Translations under genes and position numbers: made by a program | Shown here: piece by piece, positions 13,731 to 22,058 of the stretch | How the letters are laid out: every line of letters starts with the position of its first letter | How positions within the stretch are numbered: position 1 is the first letter of the stretch | Source: Alistipes sp. | GTDB lineage: Bacteria; Bacteroidota; Bacteroidia; Bacteroidales; Rikenellaceae | Assembly (NCBI GenBank): GCA_017555695.1 | Contig: JAFZFX010000026.1 | Span: 1 to 56,915, forward strand | Length of the DNA: 56,915 nt | Direction of reading: 5' to 3' | Notes under the pieces: generated by a model | Databases searched by the model: none | The model's input: only the letters and a program-made list of their open reading frames with translations | Told to the model about the DNA's origin: nothing

Positions 13731-16643
13731 ATGAAAAAACTTTTCTTGGCAATTTGTTTGTCACTTTTTAGCATCGCAGCTTTTGCACAACCTAAGGGTG
13801 CCATCAGTGGTACTGTCGTAGCAAAGGTTATCAACGAGGAGGGTCAGCAAGTAAACGAAGGCTTGGTTGGTGCAACAATCGAGCTTATGTCGAAGAAGGA
13901 CACAACGCAGACGCGTTATGAGCTTTCGGCTATCCGTGGTGCCTTCCAGTTCAAGCAGGTTAATGTAGGTGACTACCGTTTGAAGGTAGAGATTATCGGT
14001 TACCAGACCACAACAAAGGATGTAACCGTTAAGAAGGGTGAGACACTTGAGATAAAGGATTGGCTCATCGAGGAGGATTTGCAGAAAATCGACCAGGTGG
14101 ACATCAAGACTCAGGCCGTGCGTACAACAATCAACGGTGATACAATCGTCTACAACGCTGGCGCATACAAGGTATTGCCCGACGCCAACGCCGACGAGTT
14201 GCTGGCCAAGATGCCTGGTATCAAGGTTGAGGGTGGCTCGGTAGAGGCACAGGGCGAGGCCGTGCAGAAGATTCTTATCGACGGTCGCGAGTTCTTCGGT
14301 AACGATGTAGCATCGGCTATCTCGACTCTGCCCGCAGAGGCTATCAAGTCTGTCGAGGTATTCGACAAGCTCAGCGACGAGGCCGAGTTCTCTGGTATCG
14401 ACGATGGTAACAGCTACAAGGCTATCAACTTCGTAACCAAAATCAAGACTGCCGTATATGGTCGCGTGAATGGTATGTACGCCGTCGAGCCTAAGGAGAA
14501 CGAGATGGACAAGACACAGCACTATGGTAGCGGTGATGGTTATGCCAATATCTTCAACAAGAAAGCCAAGACTACAGTTCGCTTCTCGGCCAACAATATG
14601 AACGGCAACAGCGAGTCAAAGATGGGTTACGCTGGTTTGAACTACATCAACGCTTGGGGCGATAACGACAAGGTTAAGTTGGAGGGTAGCTACTCGTTCA
14701 ATGCTAACAACAACAAGAACTACAATTGGTCAGAGCGAGACTACTTCCTCACAGAGGAGCAGTTGAACTCTAATCGCAATGATATTTACGACCGTCAGGT
14801 TTCTAACAACTTCAGCAACGGCAAAGGTCACAACCATAATGTTGATACACGATTTGAGTGGAAAATCAACCCCCGCCACCGTTTGATGTTGCGTGCCAAT
14901 GCATCGTTCAATGGCAACAAGAACAACGGTAACAACTACACCGATTACTTCCCCGTGAGCGACTTGGATTCTATCCGATTGGAGAACTGGAATTTGGGCA
15001 GTAGCGACGGTTATAATGTAGGTTTCGGTGGTAACTACATGGTACGCATCGGTGAGAAGGCTGGTCGTATGATGTTCGTAAACTTCAACGGTAACCTCAA
15101 TGACAACGGTTCAGATAGCGAGAACTACTCAGAGCGTAACATTGATGCCAATGGTGTTCCCGAGAGCATCCAGCAGCTTTCTAACTCAAGCAATGGTAGC
15201 TACTCACTCAGCGGTAGTGTAACATATGCCGAGCCGTTGGGAACACACGCACAGATTACTGCAGAGTACCGCATCAACAACAACTATCGTGATGCTGACC
15301 GTATGACATATCTATACGATTTCGCAGCAGGTGAGTATTTGCCCGATATGGATCCCGACTACTCTAACAAGTACAACACAGAGTATTTGACACAGAATGT
15401 AGGTCCTGGTTTCCGTTACGGCAATGAGGGTACATCGGTATCAGCTCGTGTAAACTACCAGCATGTAACAATGAGTAGTGACCGCGTATATCCGCAGGCA
15501 TATACTCTTCCCAAGAAGACATTTGAGAACATTACATACTCAGCAAATGCTCGTGTTAAGATTAACCAGGAGAACCGCATCTCTGCGCGTGTAAGCTCAA
15601 GCACATCTAACCCCTCTGTAAATGATTTGCAGGATGTGGTAGATATCTCGAATGTAAACAACATTCGTTCGGGTAACCCCGACTTGAAGCCTTCATACTC
15701 ACACCGTGGTAACATCGATTACACTCACTCTGGCATTATGAATGGTACAACATTCTCAATCGGCTTCAACGGTTCTAAGACACAGAACAACATCGTGAAT
15801 TCTGTTATTATGAACTCTCCGGGTTACGAGGTTTCCTCTCCCGATGGTAGCGAGGTATTGGCTATCTTGTCACCCACAGGCCGTTTCTCAAAGCCCATCA
15901 ATGTCAAGGAGGGTAGCTGGAATGTTGGAGGTCGTATCTCTTACGGTTTCCCCGTGAACTTCATCGGCTGTAACATGAATGTTGATGCTAACGGTTCTAT
16001 CAGCAAGTCGCCTTCAATGTTGAACGAGGTGATTAACTACTCGCAGAATCGTTCAGTAAGCGGTTCAGTATCGTTGAGCAGTAACTTCAGCGACTATGTA
16101 GACTTCCGTCTGCGTTACTCACCCCGCTATAGCAATGTCGAGAACTCAATGTCTACAAGCGGTAACAACGAGTATATCAACCACCACGCAAGCGGTAATG
16201 TACGCGTAGTATTCGGCTTCGGTTTGACTCTGCACGCCAATGCTAACTACAGCAAGTATAAGGGCTTGAGCGAGACTGCAGCACGCCTCAACAACGAGGA
16301 GTTCATCGCAAACTTCGGCCTCGGTATGAAGGTGTTGAAGAAGTTGGGCGAGGTACAGTTGGTTGCTAACGATGTATTCAACCGTAACACTGGTTTCGGT
16401 CGTAGCTGGAACGCTCTCTATATGGAGAACTCAATGCGTAGCGTGATTGGCCGTTACTTCGGTATCAAGTTCACATACAACATCCGCTCACGCAACGCTA
16501 CAAAGGCACAGCAGGAGGATCGCGGTGGCTTCCGTCCTGGTGAGGGTGGCTTCCGTCCCGGCGAGGGTGGTCCTGGCGGCTTCGGCGGCGGAGGCAACTT
16601 CGGCGGTGGCGGCGGCTTCGGTGGCGGCGGTGGCCGTTTCTAA
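13731..16643 (+). CDS. Outer membrane beta-barrel protein with CarboxypepD-like N-domain and Gly-rich tail
   Basis: 970 residues. After a signal peptide (cleavage near Ala19) comes a carboxypeptidase-regulatory-like domain (about 22-115), a plug-like region (about 120-235, with LPDANADELLAKMPGIKVEG and ILIDGREFFGND) and a long beta barrel (about 240-925) of the TonB-receptor-like outer membrane beta-barrel family. The last 40 residues are almost only Gly with Phe, Arg, Pro and Glu (two copies of GGFRPGEG, then FGGGG units). There is no SusD partner. Transport or surface function is inferred. Codon use is strongly biased toward GGT, GTA and AAC, suggesting high expression. It is a single-gene unit with its own promoter and terminator. 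Confidence 0.88.
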   Translation: MKKLFLAICLSLFSIAAFAQPKGAISGTVVAKVINEEGQQVNEGLVGATIELMSKKDTTQTRYELSAIRGAFQFKQVNVGDYRLKVEIIGYQTTTKDVTVKKGETLEIKDWLIEEDLQKIDQVDIKTQAVRTTINGDTIVYNAGAYKVLPDANADELLAKMPGIKVEGGSVEAQGEAVQKILIDGREFFGNDVASAISTLPAEAIKSVEVFDKLSDEAEFSGIDDGNSYKAINFVTKIKTAVYGRVNGMYAVEPKENEMDKTQHYGSGDGYANIFNKKAKTTVRFSANNMNGNSESKMGYAGLNYINAWGDNDKVKLEGSYSFNANNNKNYNWSERDYFLTEEQLNSNRNDIYDRQVSNNFSNGKGHNHNVDTRFEWKINPRHRLMLRANASFNGNKNNGNNYTDYFPVSDLDSIRLENWNLGSSDGYNVGFGGNYMVRIGEKAGRMMFVNFNGNLNDNGSDSENYSERNIDANGVPESIQQLSNSSNGSYSLSGSVTYAEPLGTHAQITAEYRINNNYRDADRMTYLYDFAAGEYLPDMDPDYSNKYNTEYLTQNVGPGFRYGNEGTSVSARVNYQHVTMSSDRVYPQAYTLPKKTFENITYSANARVKINQENRISARVSSSTSNPSVNDLQDVVDISNVNNIRSGNPDLKPSYSHRGNIDYTHSGIMNGTTFSIGFNGSKTQNNIVNSVIMNSPGYEVSSPDGSEVLAILSPTGRFSKPINVKEGSWNVGGRISYGFPVNFIGCNMNVDANGSISKSPSMLNEVINYSQNRSVSGSVSLSSNFSDYVDFRLRYSPRYSNVENSMSTSGNNEYINHHASGNVRVVFGFGLTLHANANYSKYKGLSETAARLNNEEFIANFGLGMKVLKKLGEVQLVANDVFNRNTGFGRSWNALYMENSMRSVIGRYFGIKFTYNIRSRNATKAQQEDRGGFRPGEGGFRPGEGGPGGFGGGGNFGGGGGFGGGGGRF

Positions 16644-16693
16644 TCAGCCAACAGAGATTAGTCCAGTCTGATTTGGACTGATTGACAAAATAG

Positions 16694-16728
16694 AAAAGAG
16701 TTCGGTATTGCACCGGACTCTTTTTGTT
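16694..16728 (+). terminator. Terminator after outer membrane protein gene
   Basis: AAAAGAGTTCGGT pairs with ACCGGACTCTTTTT around a short loop, with T residues after the stem. A smaller hairpin (AGTCCA/TGGACT) lies just before it. Confidence 0.8.
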
Positions 16729-16767
16729 TAATTGGTGTTTTATGCAGCCGTTGTAATAGTAATTTTG

Positions 16768-16775
16768 TATATTTG
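16768..16775 (+). promoter_or_regulatory. -7 element TATATTTG before the SDR gene
   Basis: TATATTTG fits TAnnTTTG; the ATG lies 68 bp downstream. No -33 TTTG is found at the proper spacing. Confidence 0.55.
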
Positions 16776-16843
16776 CCTTATAATAACAAAACTCTCCCAT
16801 AACTCAACGCTATGCGTAGGAGAGGGGCTACTATTAATAAACT

Positions 16844-17632
16844 ATGTATGCACTTGTAACAGGAGGTTCATCTGGTATGGGCGAGGTCTTTGCCCGAGAG
16901 TTGGCTAAGGCGGGTTACAATCTACTCATTGTGAGTAACCGCGACGCTGACAATCGCCGTGTGGCCGAGCAGATAGCCTCGCTATATGGCGTTGATGCTA
17001 TACCCATCTACTCTGACCTTACGGCCGACGATGCCGCCGAGAGGCTCTATGCCGAGGTGCAGTCGCGAGGCTTGCAGGTCGAGGTACTGATTAGCAATGC
17101 AGGTATGCTCATATTTTCGCAGATGTGCCGCACATCGATTGAGGCTCTGGACAAAATCATCGCACTACACTGCACAACCCCCACAAAGCTATGCCGACTC
17201 TTTGCCGAACAGATGGCCGAGCGAGGCAAGGGTTACATACTTTTGGTAAGTTCCATTACAGCGTGGACACCATTCCCGACAGTATCACACTACGCCTCTA
17301 CGAAGGCCTACCTAAAGAGCCTGGGCGAAGCCCTCTGGTATGAGTATCGCGAAAGAGGTGTGGGCATCACTACCCTATTGCCGTCGGCTGTAGATACACC
17401 GCTCTATAATTTGGACAACAAGACGCGTCGCCGACTGCTCTTGTGTGGTGTAATGATGAGTGCCGAAAGCGTTGTGCAAAAGGCCCTCAAGGCGATGTTC
17501 CGCCGTCAGGCGCGTTGCCTGCCAGGTCTTTTAACCAAAGTCGAGGCTCTGCTATGTGCCATTATGCCCCGCTGGGCTCTATTGCCAATACTCAAGATAC
17601 CAGCCGTCAAATCTATTCTACGAAAGGTGTAA
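16844..17632 (+). CDS. Short-chain dehydrogenase/reductase
   Basis: 262 residues with a Rossmann fold. The cofactor motif TGGSSGMG is at 6-13, NAG at 85-87, and the catalytic set is Ser137, Tyr150 and Lys154 (YASTK). A basic residue pattern after strand 2 (SNRDADNRR) suggests NADP(H). A hydrophobic C-terminal stretch (about 225-262, LLTKVEALLCAIMPRWALLP) could be amphipathic or membrane associated, as in SDRs acting on lipids or steroids. The substrate is unknown. It converges on the GH43 gene across a shared terminator. Confidence 0.9.
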   Translation: MYALVTGGSSGMGEVFARELAKAGYNLLIVSNRDADNRRVAEQIASLYGVDAIPIYSDLTADDAAERLYAEVQSRGLQVEVLISNAGMLIFSQMCRTSIEALDKIIALHCTTPTKLCRLFAEQMAERGKGYILLVSSITAWTPFPTVSHYASTKAYLKSLGEALWYEYRERGVGITTLLPSAVDTPLYNLDNKTRRRLLLCGVMMSAESVVQKALKAMFRRQARCLPGLLTKVEALLCAIMPRWALLPILKIPAVKSILRKV

Positions 17633-17650
17633 CGAAGCGACTAACAAATA

Positions 17651-17682
17651 AAAAATATCCCCCAAAATTGGGGGATATTTTA
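17651..17682. terminator. Bidirectional terminator between SDR and GH43 genes
   Basis: AAAATATCCCCC and GGGGGATATTTT form a perfect 12-bp stem with a short A/T loop; T-rich tracts face both directions, serving both convergent genes. Confidence 0.85.
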
Positions 17683-17704
17683 ATTACAAAACAATCTATT
17701 TACT

Positions 17705-18694
17705 CTACTCTCTCGGGCCTTTAACTCGAAGAGTATTTCCCAAATCTTCAAGTTCTAAGATTTTAGCTCGCTCCTTGCCACCAGGACTATTGGGCGAATG
17801 GAGAACGAGGCAAAGGCGACCCTCGAAGTCTGTAAAGAGCATACTATGACCGCCGCCTACGAAGATAGGATCTTTCTGCTGACGCCAAGGGCCAATAATT
17901 TTGCCCGTATCAGACTCGGCGACACCTACGGCATAGACGCCATCCATAAAGCTCGACCACATCATCAGCAACTTACCCGTCTTTGAACGATAGAGGAAAC
18001 AGCCGTCGGTCACATATGTCTTGTTACCCTCTGCACCACTACCCGTAGACCAGTCGGCAGCCGAAGCGCAGAACAGACGCTGCGAAGAGCCAACGGGGGC
18101 CGACAAATCCTTCTTCAGTTGGATAAGTTTCATCTCGCCATCACGAGCCTCAACCCACTCGTAACAGTAAACCATATAAGGTGTACCATTCTCAACCCAC
18201 AATGTGCCATCCAAAGCCATCTCGTCGCAGGGTGTGAATGGAATCTTATCCTCAAACGGCAAGAATGGGCCTTCGGGGCTCTTCGACCAGAATACCTGCG
18301 TAGCACGATGGCCATAGGCTGGATAATCGGGCTTCTGCTTCTTCCAAATCACATCGCTATTGATTGTGGCAAAGAGATAGTACTTACCCTTGTACTTGTG
18401 TACCTCGGGAGCCCACACAGTACCCGTGATGTAGTTGTCACGCGGAACATCGAAGACTCTAATAGGGCCCTCCCAGCTCTTCAAATCGCGGCTCTTGTAT
18501 GCTACCATACCACCATAGGTCTTACCATTTTCGCGCACCGACGACGAAGCATACATATAATATACGCCCTCCTTCTCGACTGGCAGGATGTAGGGGTCAC
18601 GGATGTTGATATCCTCCAACTTCAAGGTCTTGGTCTGCGCAAAGCTCATACTAACGGCCATAATCAAGATGGCCAACAGAGAGATTTTCTTCAT
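17705..18694 (-). CDS. Secreted GH43-family glycoside hydrolase
   Basis: 329 residues with a signal peptide (MKKISLLAILIMAVSMSFAQ, cleavage near 19/20) and a five-bladed beta-propeller. Family motifs are IRDPYI (Asp33, where the general base sits), GTVWAPEVHK (91-100), DGTLWVENG and GGGHSMLF. GH43 enzymes remove arabinofuranose, xylose or galactose from plant or mucin-type glycans; the specificity is not readable. No carbohydrate-binding domain follows. It lies 34 bp downstream of uvrC on the same strand and no promoter element is seen between them, so it may be read from the uvrC promoter. Confidence 0.85.
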   Translation of the reverse strand: MKKISLLAILIMAVSMSFAQTKTLKLEDINIRDPYILPVEKEGVYYMYASSSVRENGKTYGGMVAYKSRDLKSWEGPIRVFDVPRDNYITGTVWAPEVHKYKGKYYLFATINSDVIWKKQKPDYPAYGHRATQVFWSKSPEGPFLPFEDKIPFTPCDEMALDGTLWVENGTPYMVYCYEWVEARDGEMKLIQLKKDLSAPVGSSQRLFCASAADWSTGSGAEGNKTYVTDGCFLYRSKTGKLLMMWSSFMDGVYAVGVAESDTGKIIGPWRQQKDPIFVGGGHSMLFTDFEGRLCLVLHSPNSPGGKERAKILELEDLGNTLRVKGPRE

Positions 18695-18728
18695 TACTAA
18701 TGTTTTTATTTTGATTTAGTTACTATTG

Positions 18729-20558
18729 CTATTCATCGCCGCCTATGGGTGCATCAAAATATGCCTTTATCTTTTGGGCACGACTCTGACCTACCACCTC
18801 TGCAAGCTCCTCGACCGAAGCCTGACGCACATTGGCAACCGTCCTAAAGCGTTTAAGCAGGGCGTTAAGGCTCTTTGCACCGATACCATCAATCTGCTCT
18901 AATTCGCTATTAATAAAGTTATTGCTACGCTTCTGGCGGTGGAATGTGATACCAAAACGGTGAGCCTCGTCACGGATATGGCAGACCACCTTCAGCGGCT
19001 CGCCCGTACGACTCAAATAGTATGGCATCGGGTCGTTGGGATAGAATACCTCCTCTATTCGCTTGGCGAGTCCCACGATGGGCACACGCTTCTCGATACC
19101 GAGGGCACACAGCACCTCATAGGCGCTCGACAGCTGACCTTTACCGCCATCCACGATTATCAAATCGGGCAACTCCGCACCCTCCTCCAAAAGTCGCGAA
19201 TAGCGACGATAGACAATCTCGCGCATCGACGCAAAGTCGTCAGCGCCGACCACCGTCTTCACATTGAAGTGGCGATACTCCTTGCGCGAGGGCTTGCCGT
19301 CACGGAACACCACACACGATGCTACGGGGTTAGTACCCTGCAGGTTAGAGTTATCGAAACACTCTATATGGCGTGGCTGATTCTCGAGGCGCAACTCGCG
19401 CTGCATAGCCGTCATCAGTCGCTCGGTATGGCGTTCGGGGTTCTTTATTTCGAGATTTTTAAGCTGCTCGGCACGATAGATTCTGGCGCTCTTGAGCGAG
19501 AACTCCAGCAACTCGGCCTTCTCGCCTCGCTTTGGCACGGTGAAGACCACCTTGTCGAACAGCACCGCCGACGAGGGGATGAACGGCACGATAACCTCGC
19601 GCGAAAGTCCGTCGGCAATATTCTCCACAACATATTGAATAGCAGCCGATAGCAACTCCTCGCGAGTAGACTCCACTCCCGCCGTCAAGCGCACCGTATG
19701 CAGAGCCACGATCGAGCCGTGACGCAGACGGATAAAGTTGCAGTAAGCCACATCGTCATCCTCCAGCAGAGAGAAAATATCGCAATCGACAATGCGGGCA
19801 CTCACAATCACCGAGCGACTTTGGTAGTTCTCCAAAGCCTCCAGTCGCTGCTTGAAACGCTGTGCCGCCTCAAAACGCAACTCCTCGGCTGCCAGACGCA
19901 TATTATCCTCAAGATAACGCTTTACAGGGCGTAAATCGCCCTTCAGAATATTCTTCACAATATCGGTCAGCGCCGCATACTCCTCCTCGCTCTGCGCTCC
20001 TACGCAGGGGCCTTTACAGTTGCCGATATGGTACTGCAGACATACGCCATACTTACCTCGGGCAATGGCCTGCGGCGTGAGGTTGAGCTTGCATGTACGC
20101 AACGGAATAACCTCACGGATAAACTCCAGCACCGAGCGCTGCATAGATATCGAGCCATAAGGGCCAAAGTACATCGACCCGTCGTGGCGCACGATGCGGG
20201 TGGACTCCACACGCGGGAACGGCTCACGGCGCATAACTATCCAGGGATAGGTCTTATCATCCTTCAGCAGAATGTTGTAGCGGGGCTGATGGGTCTTGAT
20301 GAGAGAATTTTCGAGCAGCAATGCATCCTGCTCCGAGCCCACCACAATGTGCTGTATGGCACAAATCTGCTTGACAAGCACACGCACCTTGGCCGAGTGC
20401 TCCTTGCTCTGCACGAAGTATGAAGATACACGCTTACGCAGCGACTTGGCCTTACCCACATAGATGATTTTGCCGTCGCGATCCAGAAACTGGTAAACGC
20501 CCGGCAGAAGTGGCAAGGCGGCCACCTGCTCCTTAAGTAAATCCTCACGACTGCTCAT
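18729..20558 (-). CDS. uvrC: UvrC, excinuclease ABC subunit C
   Basis: This 609-residue nuclease makes both incisions in nucleotide excision repair after UvrA/UvrB damage recognition. It has the GIY-YIG domain (about 15-95, GVYQFLD and IIYVGKAKSLRKRV), the Cys-rich segment, a UVR UvrB-binding motif (about 205-240), an RNase H-like nuclease domain (about 380-510, ECFDNSNLQGTNPVAS and IIVDGGKGQLS) and tandem HhH motifs at the C-terminus (IDGIGAKSLNALLKRF). Length is standard. A TAAATTTG promoter box ends 5 bp before the ATG, so the mRNA may be leaderless. Confidence 0.97.
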   Translation of the reverse strand: MSSREDLLKEQVAALPLLPGVYQFLDRDGKIIYVGKAKSLRKRVSSYFVQSKEHSAKVRVLVKQICAIQHIVVGSEQDALLLENSLIKTHQPRYNILLKDDKTYPWIVMRREPFPRVESTRIVRHDGSMYFGPYGSISMQRSVLEFIREVIPLRTCKLNLTPQAIARGKYGVCLQYHIGNCKGPCVGAQSEEEYAALTDIVKNILKGDLRPVKRYLEDNMRLAAEELRFEAAQRFKQRLEALENYQSRSVIVSARIVDCDIFSLLEDDDVAYCNFIRLRHGSIVALHTVRLTAGVESTREELLSAAIQYVVENIADGLSREVIVPFIPSSAVLFDKVVFTVPKRGEKAELLEFSLKSARIYRAEQLKNLEIKNPERHTERLMTAMQRELRLENQPRHIECFDNSNLQGTNPVASCVVFRDGKPSRKEYRHFNVKTVVGADDFASMREIVYRRYSRLLEEGAELPDLIIVDGGKGQLSSAYEVLCALGIEKRVPIVGLAKRIEEVFYPNDPMPYYLSRTGEPLKVVCHIRDEAHRFGITFHRQKRSNNFINSELEQIDGIGAKSLNALLKRFRTVANVRQASVEELAEVVGQSRAQKIKAYFDAPIGGDE

Positions 20559-20562
20559 AGGG

Positions 20563-20570
20563 CAAATTTA
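20563..20570 (-). promoter_or_regulatory. -7 element TAAATTTG directly before uvrC
   Basis: On the minus strand TAAATTTG matches TAnnTTTG and ends 4 nt before the uvrC ATG (20558). Transcription would then begin at about the start codon. No TTTG is seen at -33. Confidence 0.5.
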
Positions 20571-20593
20571 GTAATTTTTTCTAATTTCCACAC

Positions 20594-21151
20594 TCATTTT
20601 TCGCCACACACCACACAATCCACTCTCCTATCGTGCGGCTCATACGGCAACGACTCCATCATCTGATGGGCGTAGCACGCACCTATGGTGAAGGCATGAA
20701 AACCCTCGCGAGAGAGGTAGCAGTCATAAAAACCTTTTCCGCGGCCGAGGCGCACTCCATCGCGCGTGAAGGCCACACCAGGGACTACCATCAGTTCTAT
20801 CTCCTCCACTCGGCAGGGCACCTCTCCCTGCGGCTCATTGATGCCGTAAGCACCCTCTGCCATCTCTGCTGATTGGTAGTCGTAGAACTCCATCAGAGGA
20901 CTTCCGTCAGCCGTCATCTCAACGCGCGGTAACACTACTCTATAGCCCTCTTCCATAGCCAACGCATCGACCAATGGCGAGATATCCACCTCATCGGGCA
21001 GAGGTGAAAAAAGTGCCACCACCGAGAGCTTTCGGCTGTTGATTTCACTGCGCAATGCCTCGATGACTCTATCGCGCTGTGCCTCTCGGTCGGCCGATGA
21101 GAGCTCTGCGGTCAGCCTTTTAATGCTCTGTCGAATAGTTTTTTTGTTCAT
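20594..21151 (-). CDS. 5-formyltetrahydrofolate cyclo-ligase
   Basis: This enzyme recycles 5-formyl-THF to 5,10-methenyl-THF with ATP. The 185-residue product from ATG 21151 (MNKKTIRQSIKRL) is the usual size; an ATG at 21172 would add seven residues. The C-terminal signature GVAFTRDGVRLGRGKGFYD includes the phosphate-binding GRGKGFYD. The active-site basic residues in the N-terminal helix (KKTIRQSIKRL) are present. It lies 35 bp upstream of uvrC on the same strand, though uvrC appears to have its own promoter in the gap. Confidence 0.92.
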   Translation of the reverse strand: MNKKTIRQSIKRLTAELSSADREAQRDRVIEALRSEINSRKLSVVALFSPLPDEVDISPLVDALAMEEGYRVVLPRVEMTADGSPLMEFYDYQSAEMAEGAYGINEPQGEVPCRVEEIELMVVPGVAFTRDGVRLGRGKGFYDCYLSREGFHAFTIGACYAHQMMESLPYEPHDRRVDCVVCGEK

Positions 21152-21199
21152 ATCTTTGCTTTTATTTCTCATATTGGGTGCATTTTAGCCCTCTTTAGT

Positions 21200-21230
21200 A
21201 TTGTTATTGAAAGAACATTTATTATCTTTG
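21200..21230 (+). promoter_or_regulatory. Promoter of the sdhCAB operon (ATTG-N19-TATCTTTG)
   Basis: TATCTTTG at 21223-21230 is a consensus -7 element with ATTG at 21200-21203, 19 bp upstream. The ATG follows after 55 bp. A second TATCTTTG at 21151-21158 lies inside the start region of the divergent cyclo-ligase gene and lacks a -33 partner. Confidence 0.7.
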
Positions 21231-21285
21231 CAATAAATTTGAAAAACAATATTCACAAACAAAAATAAACAAAATCTGTTAAATT

Positions 21286-22020
21286 ATGAGCTGTTTTTTA
21301 TGCAATTCATCTCTTGGAAAGAAGTTGGTGATGAGTGTAACTGGATGTTGCCTCGTTCTGTTCCTTCTGTTCCATATGGCAATGAACCTCGTTGCGCTTA
21401 TTAGCCCCGAAGGTTACAATGTTATTTGCTCGCTCCTGGGCGCTAACTGGTATGCTGTTGCAGCTACCGCTGGTCTGGGTGCACTCGTAGTGCTGCACTT
21501 TGTGTATGCATTCATCCTCACAATCAACAACTACCGTGCTCGCGGTACACAGCGCTACGCTGTAACTGCTAACGAGCCTGGTGTTGAGTGGGCTTCAAAG
21601 AATATGCTCGTTTTGGGCGTAATCGTAATCTTGGGTCTGAGCTTGCACCTTGTACACTTCTGGTCTAAGATGATGCTCGTTGAGTTGATGGGTCAGCACC
21701 AGAACGCATTGGGTCTCGATCCTACAAACGGTGCCGTTTTGGTAGCATTCACATTCTCTAAGTGGTACAATGTTGCTCTCTACCTGGTATGGTTGGCAGC
21801 TTTGTGGTTCCACTTGAACCACGGTGTTTGGTCTATGTTCCAGACTGTAGGTTGGGCTAACGACACTTGGTATCCCCGCTTGAAGTGCGCTTCGAAGGTT
21901 GTTTCAACCCTCGTTATCTTGGGCTTCGCTGCAGTGATTATCGGCTTCTTCGTATTTAGCCTCTGCGCAGGCGCTTGTCCTGCTGCTGGCGTATGTGGTG
22001 GCGGCTGCTGCGGTCATTAA
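21286..22020 (+). CDS. sdhC: Succinate dehydrogenase/fumarate reductase cytochrome b subunit, with Cys-rich tail
   Basis: This 244-residue membrane subunit anchors the complex and carries the haems linking menaquinone to the flavoprotein. Five membrane spans are visible, with the family opening SSLGKKLVMSVTG at 8-20 and His residues in LFHMAMN, LHFVYAF and LVHFWSKM that suit haem ligation. Unusual are the Cys residues at both ends: Cys3 and Cys6, and Cys227, 231, 237, 241 and 242 in the last 18 residues (CAGACPAAGVCGGGCCGH). With five spans the two ends face opposite sides of the membrane. First gene of the operon; sdhA follows after 38 bp. Confidence 0.94.
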   Translation: MSCFLCNSSLGKKLVMSVTGCCLVLFLLFHMAMNLVALISPEGYNVICSLLGANWYAVAATAGLGALVVLHFVYAFILTINNYRARGTQRYAVTANEPGVEWASKNMLVLGVIVILGLSLHLVHFWSKMMLVELMGQHQNALGLDPTNGAVLVAFTFSKWYNVALYLVWLAALWFHLNHGVWSMFQTVGWANDTWYPRLKCASKVVSTLVILGFAAVIIGFFVFSLCAGACPAAGVCGGGCCGH

Positions 22021-22058
22021 TTGACTTTCTAATTCAAGACTATTAAAAATTAAAAGAT

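Noticed and set aside
13761-14522. Minus-strand open frame of 253 codons opposite the outer membrane protein gene
   Set aside because: Antisense to a well-supported coding region, composition typical of a shadow frame, no start or promoter signals.
11528-18694. GH20, outer membrane protein and GH43 as a polysaccharide utilisation locus
   Set aside because: There is no SusD, the outer membrane protein is not a clear SusC, strands differ and each unit has its own terminator.
21151-21158. Second plus-strand TATCTTTG box upstream of sdhC
   Set aside because: It overlaps the start codon region of the divergent cyclo-ligase gene and has no -33 element; the box at 21223 is better placed.
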